From Parabacteroides hominis (GTDB taxonomy: Bacteria > Bacteroidota > Bacteroidia > Bacteroidales > Tannerellaceae): 64,000 bases of DNA. Made by a program: the position numbers and the translations under genes. Below, piece after piece: positions 15,948 to 25,077 of the stretch. Position 1 is the first letter of the stretch; each line of letters starts with the position of its first letter. The DNA is taken from contig NZ_JACOOJ010000010.1 in the NCBI RefSeq assembly GCF_014287585.1, forward strand, positions 1-64,000, given 5' to 3'. The notes beneath the pieces were generated by a model. That model made no database searches. It had not been told where the DNA came from and worked only from the letters and a program-made list of their open reading frames with translations.

Positions 15948-16496
15948 TTAATAAAGGGCAATCCCGGCGATGCCTGCCAAGATAATCATCAGGATCGGAT
16001 TGATCTTGAACTTCCAGGTGAGGATGAACGCCGCTCCGAAGATCAGGAAGCTCTTGTAATCGATAAAGTTCTCGCTGTTCATCAACAGCAGGGCGGCGGC
16101 GGCAATCAGGCCGACCGTAGCCGGACGAAGACCGTAGAAAGCGGCTGCTACATATTTATTGTTCCTGAATTTGGCAAAAGCGTATGAGATAGCCAGCACT
16201 AACAGGAAAGAAGGAAGGCAGACGGCAAATGTTGTCAGGCAGGAACCTAATATGGCCATCGCGGGGGAATAGCCGGCGTTGTGGATGGCTGTATATCCGA
16301 TATAGGTGGCACTGTTGATCCCGATCGGGCCGGGTGTCATCTGCGAGATGGCGACGATATCCGTAAATTCCTGCGACGAGATCCAACCGTAGCGGTCCAC
16401 CACGTCCGCCTGTATCAAGGAAAGCATAGCGTAGCCTCCACCGAAACCGAATATCCCGATTTTCAGATATACATAAAGTAATTGCAACCAGATCAT
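15948..16496 (-). CDS. Chromate transporter, half-size subunit
   Basis: A 182-residue membrane protein of the short-chain CHR family. It begins with the conserved FGFGGGYAMLSLIQADVVDR motif and carries VAISQMTPGPIGINSATYIG, followed by about five hydrophobic helices. Short-chain CHR proteins work as pairs encoded by adjacent genes; the partner starts 1 nt upstream of this gene. Family members export chromate or move sulfate-like anions; here the substrate is inferred from the family only. It is the last gene of a six-gene operon headed by the acetyltransferase gene. Confidence 0.88.
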   Translation of the reverse strand: MIWLQLLYVYLKIGIFGFGGGYAMLSLIQADVVDRYGWISSQEFTDIVAISQMTPGPIGINSATYIGYTAIHNAGYSPAMAILGSCLTTFAVCLPSFLLVLAISYAFAKFRNNKYVAAAFYGLRPATVGLIAAAALLLMNSENFIDYKSFLIFGAAFILTWKFKINPILMIILAGIAGIALY

Positions 16497-16497
16497 A

Positions 16498-17028
16498 TCA
16501 GCTTTTCTTTATTTTCAGTCCGTAAATAAGCCCTCCTATAATGGCGGCTACAATAATCCATACGGGCGACAATCCTCCCTTCCAGATCAGCAGTGCGGCA
16601 GCGATAGGGATGATCAGCTCTTTATAACTCATCTTGATCGAACGTGCCGTTGTCAGGCAGGGCACGGCAATCAGGGCGACAACCGCCGGACGCAATCCTT
16701 TGAACGCTTTCTCCACCCATATGTTGTCCTGCACCTGTGTGAAGAACAGCGCGATAGCCAAAATGATAAAGAAGGAGGGAAGAATGCTTCCCAAAGCACA
16801 AACAACGCCGCCCGGCACTTTTTTCAGCTTATATCCTACAAAGATAGAGATGTTCACAGCGAAGATGCCGGGCAAGGACTGGGCTACGGAGAAGAGGTCG
16901 ATAAAATCTTCCTTCGAAAGCCATCCTTTATCTACCACCTCCCGCTGTATCAGGGGCAGCATCGCATACCCTCCCCCGATCGTGAAAGTCCCTATTTTGA
17001 CGAATGTCAGAAAAAGTGTCCAGTACAT
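16498..17028 (-). CDS. Chromate transporter, half-size subunit (partner)
   Basis: A 176-residue paralogue of the downstream gene, with the matching signature FTIGGGYAMLPLIQREVVDK and VAQSLPGIFAVNISIFVGYK. The second motif has SLPG where the partner has MTPGP, the usual asymmetry between the two members of a short-chain CHR pair. Five or six hydrophobic helices follow. It is placed directly after the S41 protease gene with an 18-nt gap, so it shares that transcript. Confidence 0.88.
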   Translation of the reverse strand: MYWTLFLTFVKIGTFTIGGGYAMLPLIQREVVDKGWLSKEDFIDLFSVAQSLPGIFAVNISIFVGYKLKKVPGGVVCALGSILPSFFIILAIALFFTQVQDNIWVEKAFKGLRPAVVALIAVPCLTTARSIKMSYKELIIPIAAALLIWKGGLSPVWIIVAAIIGGLIYGLKIKKS

Positions 17029-17046
17029 AAATTTACTTACCTTCGT

Positions 17047-18639
17047 TTACCGTCCCAATTCTTTTTCGTACCGCTGGTCGTCGTTGATGAGGCGCAAGGC
17101 TTCCTGGAAGCTTTCGTTGTCGTCGTTGATAACTTGGAAGTATTCGGCCATGTCGTACAGGTCGCGGGCGATAAGCGCCTTGATCTGGAGCATGATAAGC
17201 GGTTTGGAACGATTGTATTGTTCTTCGTTGAATTCGATCTTGTCGTCTTTCGCTAATGTGACCAGTTCCTGCATCATATCGTCCGTCACGTTGAAGTTCT
17301 GCTTATATTGGGCGAACTTCGGATATTTCTTATTCAGTTCGGCACGGTGGCGGTCCAGGTAATTCATGGCGATACGGTTCACGAGGCCGGCAGCCACGAC
17401 GCTACGGTGATAATCCGTATAGCGGGACGTGTCGACCGGGATAAAGACATCCGGCATGATACCGCCGCCGCCGTAGACGATGCGTTTTGTCTCCAACGTA
17501 TTATATTTCATCGAGTCGGGGAAATGGATGCTGTCCGCGCTCATCAGCTCGCCCCGGTTATAACGGTCGATCAGGTCATGGTTGTATTGCTCCTGGTTGC
17601 CGTTTACATACGGTTTCTGGATGGAACGGCCTGTCGGGGTGTAATAACGGGCAACCGTCAGGCGGATCATCGAGCCGTCAGGCATCGGGATCGGTTTCTG
17701 CACCAACCCTTTTCCGAATGTGCGGCGGCCTACCACTACGCCACGGTCCCAGTCCTGTATCGCACCGGAAAGGATTTCACTGGCGGAAGCGGATGTTTCG
17801 TCTACCAGTACGACCAAACGGCCTTCCTCAAACCCTCCGCGGGCTGAGGATTTGGCTTCTTCTCGCGGTTGCTTGTTCCCTTCGGTGTAAACGATCAGCT
17901 TGTCCTTGCCTAAGAATTCGTCGGCCAGGTCGATCGCTATGTTCAGATATCCCCCGCCGTTTCCCTGCAAGTCGAGGATCAGGTTCTTCATTCCTTGCTT
18001 CTTCAGTTTCTCCAATGCTTCCCGGAATTCGTCAGCCGATGAAGCGGCGAAGCGGTTCAGTTTGATATATCCGGTCGCCTTGTCCGCCATATAAGCGGCA
18101 TCGAGGCTGTACACCGGAATTTTCCCGCGTGTGATCTTGAACTCGATCAAGTCCGGGACCTTATTGCGCAAAACCTTCACCCGTACTTCCGTATTCTTCG
18201 GGCCGCGCAAGCGTTTCATCACATCCGTGTTCTTCATCTTGACACCGGCAATCAGCGTATCATCCACCATGATAATGCGGTCGCCAGCCATCAGCCCCAC
18301 CTTTTCCGAGGGGCCGCCGGGGATTACCTGGATGACATACAACGTATCTGTCAGCATATTGAACTGGATACCGATCCCGTCGAAGTTGCCCTGCAACGGT
18401 TCTGTCATCTCCTTTGTTTCTTCCGGGTCCGTATAAGTAGAATGCGGGTCCAGCTTTTCCAGCATGCCGACAATCGCATCTTCCACCAGCTTCGTTTCGC
18501 TTGTAGAGTCTACATATAAATTAGAGATGGCATACAAGGCCAACTGGAGCTTGCGGGCATCCGTATTGTTACCGCGCTGTGCCGACATCGAAGCGGCAAA
18601 CACACTCAATATAAGGAGTGGCAGGAAAATTCGTTTCAT
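17047..18639 (-). CDS. S41-family C-terminal processing protease
   Basis: A 530-residue exported serine protease with a signal peptide (MKRIFLPLLILSVFAASMSA). An N-terminal helical region and a PDZ domain (about residues 75-165, with DGIGIQFNMLTDTLYVIQVI and GDRIIMVDDTLIAG) precede the S41 catalytic core. The nucleophile is the first serine of VDETSASASEILSGAIQDW and the general-base lysine is in GRRTFGKGLVQKP. Such proteases process or degrade envelope proteins by their C-termini. It is cotranscribed with coaD (11-nt gap). Confidence 0.92.
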   Translation of the reverse strand: MKRIFLPLLILSVFAASMSAQRGNNTDARKLQLALYAISNLYVDSTSETKLVEDAIVGMLEKLDPHSTYTDPEETKEMTEPLQGNFDGIGIQFNMLTDTLYVIQVIPGGPSEKVGLMAGDRIIMVDDTLIAGVKMKNTDVMKRLRGPKNTEVRVKVLRNKVPDLIEFKITRGKIPVYSLDAAYMADKATGYIKLNRFAASSADEFREALEKLKKQGMKNLILDLQGNGGGYLNIAIDLADEFLGKDKLIVYTEGNKQPREEAKSSARGGFEEGRLVVLVDETSASASEILSGAIQDWDRGVVVGRRTFGKGLVQKPIPMPDGSMIRLTVARYYTPTGRSIQKPYVNGNQEQYNHDLIDRYNRGELMSADSIHFPDSMKYNTLETKRIVYGGGGIMPDVFIPVDTSRYTDYHRSVVAAGLVNRIAMNYLDRHRAELNKKYPKFAQYKQNFNVTDDMMQELVTLAKDDKIEFNEEQYNRSKPLIMLQIKALIARDLYDMAEYFQVINDDNESFQEALRLINDDQRYEKELGR

Positions 18640-18650
18640 TGTTCTATTTT

Positions 18651-19124
18651 TTAATAAAGGTTTGTCCCTTTCGGCACAAACTGGGAAATATCTTTGCCAT
18701 AACGCAGCAACTCCCGCACAATGCTGGAACTGATATGCGTATGTTCCGGTTCCGTAAAAAGAATAAATGTCTCTATACCGCTTAGCTTCCGGTTCACGTC
18801 GGCTATGCTCTTTTCATATTCGAAATCGTTCACCGTACGGATGCCGCGCAGGATGAAGCCTGCATTCATCTGCTGGGCGAAATCGACCGTCAGCGAGTCG
18901 TACGACATGACCTGTACGCGCGGTTCATCCTTGTAGAGCTCCCGGATTGCCTCCAACCGTTTCTCCAGCGAGAAATGAGTCCGTTTCGTGTCGTTGATAC
19001 CGATGGAGATAATAATCTCATCCACCAACTCGAGCCCGCGGCTTACCAGCGATTCGTGTCCGATCGTGAATGGGTCGAACGTTCCGGGGAAAAGCGCGAT
19101 ACGTTTATTTTTAATTGACGACAT
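18651..19124 (-). CDS. coaD: Phosphopantetheine adenylyltransferase
   Basis: A 157-residue nucleotidyltransferase catalysing the fourth step of coenzyme A synthesis, transfer of AMP to 4'-phosphopantetheine. The T/HxGH motif is present in [16 protein letters not shown] and the second family motif in [20 protein letters not shown]. Length is the standard for CoaD. The start overlaps the end of parE by 14 nt, so translation is coupled; it is followed closely by the S41 protease gene. Confidence 0.95.
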   Translation of the reverse strand: MSSIKNKRIALFPGTFDPFTIGHESLVSRGLELVDEIIISIGINDTKRTHFSLEKRLEAIRELYKDEPRVQVMSYDSLTVDFAQQMNAGFILRGIRTVNDFEYEKSIADVNRKLSGIETFILFTEPEHTHISSSIVRELLRYGKDISQFVPKGTNLY

Positions 19125-20976
19125 CTTCTTCTACAACTAAGTTATCTATAATAAAGTTCTGTCGTTCCATGGTGTTTTTACCCATATAGAATTCCAGCAT
19201 ATCTTTCACAAGGTCTTCTTTCTTCATGGTTACCGGGTCCAGGCGGATATCCTTTCCGATAAAATGCTTGAATTCGTCCGGCGAGATCTCTCCCAAACCT
19301 TTGAATCGGGTGATCTCGGCGTTTTTTCCGGCGGCGGCGATTGCGTTCACGCGTTCTTCCTCGCTGTAGCAATACCAGGTCTTCTGTTTGTTACGCACGC
19401 GGAACAGCGGCGTTTGCAGGATATAGACATGGTTCCGCTTGATCAGGTCCGGGAAGAACTGGAGGAAGAAGGTGATCAGCAACAGGCGGATGTGCATGCC
19501 GTCCACATCGGCATCGGTCGCGATGATCACTTTGTTGTAACGCAAACCTTCCAACCCGTCCTCTATGTTCAATGCGGCCTGAAGCAGGTTGAACTCTTCA
19601 TTCTCGTACACGATCTTTTTGGTCAGCCCGAAACTGTTCAACGGCTTACCACGAAGACTGAACACTGCTTGCAGGTTTGGATCGCGGCTTTTGGTGATGG
19701 AACCGCTTGCCGAGTCTCCCTCGGTGATAAAGATGCAACTGTCTTCCAGATTGTCTCCCTTCGTGTCGTTCAGGTGGATACGGCAGTCGCGCAGCTTCTT
19801 GTTGTGCAGGTTCGCCTTCTTCGCACGTTCGCGTGCTAACTTCGTCACGCCGGCAATCGCCTTGCGCTCTTTTTCCGATTCCTGTATCTTACGCAGCAGG
19901 GCATCCGATGTCTCGGCGTTCTTGTGCAGGTAGTTGTCCAGTTCCTTCTTGATGAAGTCCCCGATAAACTTGCCTACCGAAGGACCTTCCGGTCCCATGT
20001 CTTTCGAACCTAACTTGGTCTTTGTCTGGCTTTCGAACACCGGCTCTTCCACCTTGATGCTGATAGCCGCCACCACTCCGGCGCGGATGTCCGAATATTC
20101 GAAGTTTTTGTTGTAATATTCTTTTATGACACGTCCCAACGCTTCACGGAAGGCGGAAAGATGCGTACCCCCCTGTGTCGTATGCTGTCCGTTGACGAAC
20201 GAGTAGTATTCCTCCCCGTACTGGTTGCTATGGGTGATAACCACCTCTATATCTTCTCCTCTCAGATGGATGATGGGATATAGAGGCTCTGTCGTCATGT
20301 TCTCGTTCAACAGGTCTACAAGGCCGTTGCGTGAATGGAACTTCTTGCCGTTGAAGACAATCGTCAACCCTGAGTTGAGGAAGACGTAATTCTTCAGCAG
20401 GCTCTCGATATATTCGTCTTTATACAGGTAATCTTTGAATATCTCTTTGTCCGGAATGAAATAGATAAGCGTCCCGTTCGCCTCCTCCGTCGGACAGACC
20501 GAAGCTTCTTCGGTAATGATCGCCTTGCTGTATTCCACCCGCTTGCATTCGCCGTCCCGGAAACTGGTGATCAGGAAATAGCTGCTCAAAGCATTCACTG
20601 CCTTGATACCTACACCGTTCAATCCGACCGACTTTTTGAAAGCCTTGCTGTCGTACTTCGCCCCGGTATTCATTTTGCTCGAAACATCGACAACCTTGCC
20701 CAGCGGAATGCCACGGCCATAGTCGCGTACGGAAACGGTGCCTTCCTCGACGGTCACTTCTATGCTTTTACCGTACCCCATCATATATTCGTCGATGGAG
20801 TTATCCAGCACCTCTTTCAGCAATACATAAATACCGTCGTCGGCATAACTACCGTCTCCTAACTTCCCGATATACATACCGGGGCGGCGACGGATATGTT
20901 CCATCCAGTCAAGCGTCTTGATATCGTCATCGTTGTACGCTGTCGGCTGTTGCATTGTTGAATTCAGTTCGTCCAT
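19111..20976 (-). CDS. parE: DNA topoisomerase IV subunit B
   Basis: A 621-residue type IIA topoisomerase ATPase subunit. The GHKL ATPase domain shows [28 protein letters not shown] and [14 protein letters not shown]; the transducer follows; the TOPRIM domain has [17 protein letters not shown] and the acidic triad in [17 protein letters not shown]. It ends within the usual C-terminal region, so it is full length. ParE rather than GyrB is chosen on its length, about 620 residues, and the operon context, but a GyrB paralogue cannot be fully excluded. It overlaps the acetyltransferase upstream by 13 nt and coaD downstream by 14 nt. Confidence 0.9.
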   Translation of the reverse strand: MDELNSTMQQPTAYNDDDIKTLDWMEHIRRRPGMYIGKLGDGSYADDGIYVLLKEVLDNSIDEYMMGYGKSIEVTVEEGTVSVRDYGRGIPLGKVVDVSSKMNTGAKYDSKAFKKSVGLNGVGIKAVNALSSYFLITSFRDGECKRVEYSKAIITEEASVCPTEEANGTLIYFIPDKEIFKDYLYKDEYIESLLKNYVFLNSGLTIVFNGKKFHSRNGLVDLLNENMTTEPLYPIIHLRGEDIEVVITHSNQYGEEYYSFVNGQHTTQGGTHLSAFREALGRVIKEYYNKNFEYSDIRAGVVAAISIKVEEPVFESQTKTKLGSKDMGPEGPSVGKFIGDFIKKELDNYLHKNAETSDALLRKIQESEKERKAIAGVTKLARERAKKANLHNKKLRDCRIHLNDTKGDNLEDSCIFITEGDSASGSITKSRDPNLQAVFSLRGKPLNSFGLTKKIVYENEEFNLLQAALNIEDGLEGLRYNKVIIATDADVDGMHIRLLLITFFLQFFPDLIKRNHVYILQTPLFRVRNKQKTWYCYSEEERVNAIAAAGKNAEITRFKGLGEISPDEFKHFIGKDIRLDPVTMKKEDLVKDMLEFYMGKNTMERQNFIIDNLVVEEDVVN

Positions 20977-22097
20977 TTTTTAATATATGCTCTTCTTGTT
21001 TTGTGATGTTCGCGTTTGAAATAATCCCACTGTGCCTGTACGGCATTGTTTGTTTCCAGTTCCGGATTGCTTTCCGCATAAACGGCCCCGACACTTTTGT
21101 AAACCGGGATCAGGTCGTTGAACAGCAGCGCGTTTACGCCTTTGCTCTGATATTCCGGCAAGACCCCCGTCAGGTATAGGTCGATTACTTTCGGCTTGCT
21201 CTTCAAAGCCTTCAGCAGATAAATCCAGCCGAACGGGAAAAGATGCCCTTTCGCTTTCTGCATCGCCTTGGACAGGTTCGGCAGCGAAATGCCGAAGCCG
21301 ACCACTTCGTCGTCTTCCTCGCGAACGATAAGCGTCACCAGGTCGTAGCGAAGCATCGGTATATACATATTAATATAGTAGTCGATCTGCTTTTGGGTCA
21401 AACGTGCGAATCCGTATAACGGCGCGTACGACTCGTTCAGTGTCTGGAACACCTTCTGCGCGTACGGCATAATCGACTTGGCATTCTTGAACTTCATAAC
21501 CTTCAGCCCGTATTTCTTCTTCACGATCTCACCGATACGCAAATGCTTTTCCGGAACTCCGTCCGGGATATAGATTTTGAACTCATGCCAATCCTGGTCT
21601 TTATCGTATCCCATACGTTCCATTTGCTTCGGATAGTAAGGATAATTATAGATAGTCGCCATCGTCCCGATCTGGTCGAATCCCTCGATCAACATCCCTT
21701 CATGGTTCATATCGGTAAATCCCATCGGTCCGTGTATAGCCTCCATCCCCTGTTCTTTCGCCCATTTTTCTACGGCCCCGAACAAAGCGTCCACTACTTC
21801 GACATCGTCAATAAAGTCTACGAATCCGAAACGTGCATGCTTCTGGTTCCAGGTCTCATTGCTCCGGCGATTGATCATCCCCGCAATGCGTCCCACAACC
21901 TTCCCGTCTTTGTACGCCAGAAAATAGATCGCGTCACACACTTCGAACGCCGGATTCTTCTTCTTATCCAACGTCACCATCTCTTCTTCGATCAGGCCGG
22001 GCACGTGATACGGGTTGCCTTTATATAATTCGATATTGAACTTTACGAACTTTTTGAGTTCCTTCTTACTGGTAACTTCTTTAATTACTACGCTCAT
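20964..22097 (-). CDS. GNAT-like acyltransferase (conserved hypothetical)
   Basis: A 377-residue protein common in Bacteroidota, built of two GNAT-like halves. The N-terminal half has [20 protein letters not shown] and [17 protein letters not shown], and the C-terminal half has [20 protein letters not shown] and [20 protein letters not shown], which looks like the acetyl-CoA-binding turn. Substrate is unknown. It heads the operon with parE, coaD, the S41 protease and the chromate transporters and is preceded by a -7 element on the minus strand (22125-22118). Confidence 0.75.
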   Translation of the reverse strand: MSVVIKEVTSKKELKKFVKFNIELYKGNPYHVPGLIEEEMVTLDKKKNPAFEVCDAIYFLAYKDGKVVGRIAGMINRRSNETWNQKHARFGFVDFIDDVEVVDALFGAVEKWAKEQGMEAIHGPMGFTDMNHEGMLIEGFDQIGTMATIYNYPYYPKQMERMGYDKDQDWHEFKIYIPDGVPEKHLRIGEIVKKKYGLKVMKFKNAKSIMPYAQKVFQTLNESYAPLYGFARLTQKQIDYYINMYIPMLRYDLVTLIVREEDDEVVGFGISLPNLSKAMQKAKGHLFPFGWIYLLKALKSKPKVIDLYLTGVLPEYQSKGVNALLFNDLIPVYKSVGAVYAESNPELETNNAVQAQWDYFKREHHKTRRAYIKKWTN

Positions 22098-22117
22098 CGG
22101 TCATTTAGTTTGAACGG

Positions 22118-22125
22118 CAAATTTA
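22118..22125 (-). promoter_or_regulatory. -7 element of the acetyltransferase-parE-coaD operon
   Basis: Minus-strand TAAATTTG matches TAnnTTTG and lies about 20 nt upstream of the first start codon of the operon. Confidence 0.55.
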
Positions 22126-22261
22126 CACAATTAATTCATTTTTAGTGCTGGTTGTCGGGAAGAAATTGTTTGGAGGGACTTTTCGCACGAGCTGTAAATC
22201 TGAAAGGTGGGCTTTCTATCGGACGTTTTTTATATTGTGATTGTAAATAACGAAATATTAT

Positions 22262-22292
22262 TTTGAAAAACAGAATTACGTTTTTATCTTTG
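22262..22292 (+). promoter_or_regulatory. Canonical Bacteroidota promoter of the HigBA pair
   Basis: TTTG at 22262-22265 and TATCTTTG at 22285-22292 are separated by exactly 19 nt, the textbook -33/-7 arrangement for the primary sigma factor of Bacteroidota. The toxin ATG is 21 nt further on. Confidence 0.8.
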
Positions 22293-22313
22293 TAAGCGAG
22301 AAACGAGTAGGTA

Positions 22314-22607
22314 ATGAGAATATTTACAGAACAGGCACTAAAAGAATATTCAGAAAAGCATCCTGATTCAAGGGGCGCTTTACAAGAATGGGTTGCTATA
22401 GTCAAAAAAAGTGACTGGACATGTTTTACTGATGTAAAGAGAGCATTCAATAGTGTGGATAGCGTAGGCAATCAGCATTATGTATTTAATATCAGAGGTA
22501 ACAACTATCGTTTAGTTGTTGTTATAAAATTCACTATTAAGTTTGTGTATATACGTTTTATTGGAACTCATAAAGAATATGATAAAATAGATTGTTCAAA
22601 AGTTTAA
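22314..22607 (+). CDS. HigB-type mRNA interferase toxin
   Basis: A 97-residue RelE-fold toxin of the HigB family. The characteristic C-terminal pattern is present: QHYVFNIRGNNYRLVVVIKF followed by YIRFIGTHKEYDKIDCSKV. Such toxins cleave mRNA at the ribosome and are neutralised by the antitoxin encoded next. The toxin-first order, with the antitoxin starting 1 nt after its stop, is the normal higBA layout. Confidence 0.88.
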   Translation: MRIFTEQALKEYSEKHPDSRGALQEWVAIVKKSDWTCFTDVKRAFNSVDSVGNQHYVFNIRGNNYRLVVVIKFTIKFVYIRFIGTHKEYDKIDCSKV

Positions 22608-22608
22608 A

Positions 22609-22983
22609 ATGAAATTTATGACGAAGATAGAGAATAAAGTTCAATATGAATGGGCAATAAAAAGAGTAGAGGAACTTCTTCCATTGGTAGATGACAACAC
22701 TCCGCTCGATGATCCGAATAGTATAGAGTTGGAGCTTTTGTCTAACCTTGTAGCTGATTATTCGGATGAGCATTTTGCGATAGGAGAACCAACGTTGGTT
22801 GATGTATTAAAACTGCGTATGTATGAAATGGGACTGACACAAAAAGCATTGTCTGCCTTGATTGGTGTTAGCCCATCCAGGCTTAGCGATTATGTTTCAG
22901 GGAAATGTGAGCCTACCTTGAAGGTTGCCAGAGAAATGAGTCGAAAATTGAATATTGATGCTAATATTGTATTAGGTGTGTAA
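22609..22983 (+). CDS. HigA-type XRE antitoxin
   Basis: A 124-residue protein with an N-terminal extension and a C-terminal XRE helix-turn-helix (TQKALSALIGVSPSRLSDYV). The N-terminal acidic region binds the toxin in this family, while the HTH binds the operon promoter and represses it. A second ATG nine bases downstream (MTKIENK) is also possible. The gene is followed by a 760-bp gene-free region with a palindromic array. Confidence 0.88.
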   Translation: MKFMTKIENKVQYEWAIKRVEELLPLVDDNTPLDDPNSIELELLSNLVADYSDEHFAIGEPTLVDVLKLRMYEMGLTQKALSALIGVSPSRLSDYVSGKCEPTLKVAREMSRKLNIDANIVLGV

Positions 22984-23080
22984 TTCGGGTTTCTACCCTC
23001 CCCCTTATTGTGTAATTAAGTTTCCTTTGCGATTAAACATATCTTTTATAAATAACGGTAAAATCCGACTTTTTAGCATT

Positions 23081-23221
23081 GAAAACGGCCGTTCAGCCAT
23101 GAGGTGCGCAGTTTTTTGCCATGAACGCGGTCGTCATTGCCGTGAGGTGCCGAGGGTATCCACCATGAAGACGGTCGTCATGGCAACGAAGACGGTCGTC
23201 GGGGCAATGAAGACCGTCTTC
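23081..23221. repeat. Array of five related short palindromes
   Basis: Five units of a common palindromic core occur in 140 bp: GAAAACGGCCGTTC (23081), GAACGCGGTCGTC (23123), GAAGACGGTCGTC (23167 and 23188) and GAAGACCGTCTTC (23209). They are separated by GGCA/TGCC-containing linkers. The last unit extends to a 17-nt palindrome ATGAAGACCGTCTTCAT. The region is within 22984-23746, which otherwise holds no gene. There is no conserved spacing, so it is not a CRISPR, and the units differ from every other array in the window. Confidence 0.8.
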
Positions 23222-23638
23222 ATGCCGGCAAAGCCCCGGATTAGTTTTGCGATATTCGGGTTCGCCACCGTCTTTCCTTTGCTATAGGCGATTCTCCGGG
23301 AGTTGAGGCTTTCCAAAATGCCTGTTTTTTATGTCTTTTTGTAACAAAGAAACCTCAATTTTCTATTTTCTGCCTGTCTCGTTTTTTTATTGTCAGTTTA
23401 TAGTGGATTGGAGAATCAAAATGACGGACTTGATTGAACCGGGATTTTGTCTGAAATAGAAATTGTCTAAAATGGGGGTTATTGTAATATTTGTTCTCTT
23501 CCAAACCTTTTTGAAACCATCCAGTAGATTAATTTGATATTTGACAGTTGTGTACTGATTTGAGTCACGGATTATCCTTAGAACATTAAGGTTTGTACAA
23601 ATATCTCAATTTTAATGTGTGTAATGATTCCAATTTCT

Positions 23639-23646
23639 TATCTTTG
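23639..23646 (+). promoter_or_regulatory. -7 element of UDP-glucose dehydrogenase gene
   Basis: TATCTTTG lies 100 nt upstream of the start codon. The implied leader of about 90 nt contains short hairpin potential (TTCCCTGTGTGGGAG) and could carry regulation of the polysaccharide cluster, but I see no known riboswitch. Confidence 0.6.
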
Positions 23647-23746
23647 TGGCGTTTTCGTGATTCCCTGTGTGGGAGTGACGAACCTTTGTGTGCCCGAAAC
23701 CCTGTTTGGCGGCACTGATATATAACATTTATTTGATTATAAAATC

Positions 23747-25060
23747 ATGAAGATAGCTATAGTCGGGACAGGTTATGTGGGACTTGTCACCGGTACTTGT
23801 TTTGCAGAAATGGGAACCGAAGTTTTCTGCGTTGACGTAAATGCCGAAAAGATCACAAACCTGAAACAGGGTATCATTCCTATCTACGAACCCGGCCTTG
23901 AAGAGATGGTTCACCGTAACCAGCAAGCCGGTCGCCTCCATTTCACAACCGATTTGAGAGAATGCCTGAACGAGGTCGAAGTCCTCTTCAGCGCCGTAGG
24001 TACTCCTCCCGACGAAGATGGCAGTGCCGACCTGAAGTATGTGCTCGAAGTAGCCCGTACCGTCGGTCGCAACATGACCAAACATCTCCTTGTCGTGACG
24101 AAGAGCACCGTTCCGGTAGGTACGGCCCGTAAGATCCGTGAGGCGATCCAGGAAGAATTGGATAAACGGAACTTGTCGATCGAGTTCGATGTCGCTTCGA
24201 ACCCCGAATTCCTGAAGGAAGGTGCGGCCATCAAGGATTTTATGAGTCCGGACCGTGTGGTCGTAGGTGTCGAATCCGAGCGTGCAAAAGAGCTGATGAC
24301 CCGTTTGTACCGTCCGTTCCTATTAAATAATTTCCGTGTAATTTTCATGGATGTCCCATCCGCCGAGATGACGAAATATGCAGCCAATGCCATGTTAGCT
24401 ACCCGTATCAGCTTTATGAACGATGTTGCAAACCTGTGCGAGATCGTCGGAGCCGATGTGAATATGGTGCGTAAAGGGATCGGTTCGGATGGCCGCATCG
24501 GCAACCGTTTCCTGTATGCCGGTATCGGTTATGGAGGTTCCTGTTTCCCAAAAGATATAAAAGCGTTGATCAAAACAGCCAGATCTAACGGCTACCGCAT
24601 GCGTATCTTAGAAGCTGTCGAAGAGGTCAACGAAGAGCAGAAATCCATCTTGTTCCGCAAGCTGGACGATTATTTCAAGGGTGATCTGAAAGGCAAACGT
24701 ATTGCTATGTGGGGCCTGGCCTTCAAGCCGGAAACGGACGATATGCGCGAAGCCCCTTCTCTGGTTCTGATAGATAAATTATTGGCTTCCGGTTGCGAAG
24801 TGTATGTCTACGACCCTGTCTCGATGGAAGAAACCCGCCGCCGTTTAGGAAATACCGTCCATTATGCCAAAGATATCTATGATGCGGTAGTGGATGCCGA
24901 CGCCCTCCTGCTTGTCACGGAATGGAAAGAATTTCGCATGCCCTCCTGGTCTGCTGTCAAAAAGCTGATGGCTACGCCGTTGATATTGGATGGCCGTAAC
25001 ATCTACGATGTGAAGGAGTTGGAGGAGAATGGGTTTGTTTATCATTGTGTAGGAAGATAG
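23747..25060 (+). CDS. ugd: UDP-glucose 6-dehydrogenase
   Basis: A 437-residue enzyme that oxidises UDP-glucose to UDP-glucuronate with two NAD+. The N-terminal Rossmann motif is VGTGYVGLVTGTCFAEMG, the central helix region has the substrate lysine context NPEFLKEGAAIKDF, and the catalytic cysteine lies in GYGGSCFPKDIKALI. A C-terminal UDP-binding domain completes it. It provides glucuronate for the polysaccharide encoded to its right, although it has the base composition of core DNA rather than of the AT-rich cluster. Its end is followed directly by the AlbA-type gene. Confidence 0.95.
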   Translation: MKIAIVGTGYVGLVTGTCFAEMGTEVFCVDVNAEKITNLKQGIIPIYEPGLEEMVHRNQQAGRLHFTTDLRECLNEVEVLFSAVGTPPDEDGSADLKYVLEVARTVGRNMTKHLLVVTKSTVPVGTARKIREAIQEELDKRNLSIEFDVASNPEFLKEGAAIKDFMSPDRVVVGVESERAKELMTRLYRPFLLNNFRVIFMDVPSAEMTKYAANAMLATRISFMNDVANLCEIVGADVNMVRKGIGSDGRIGNRFLYAGIGYGGSCFPKDIKALIKTARSNGYRMRILEAVEEVNEEQKSILFRKLDDYFKGDLKGKRIAMWGLAFKPETDDMREAPSLVLIDKLLASGCEVYVYDPVSMEETRRRLGNTVHYAKDIYDAVVDADALLLVTEWKEFRMPSWSAVKKLMATPLILDGRNIYDVKELEENGFVYHCVGR

Positions 25061-25077
25061 ATCAGAATAAACAGGCC

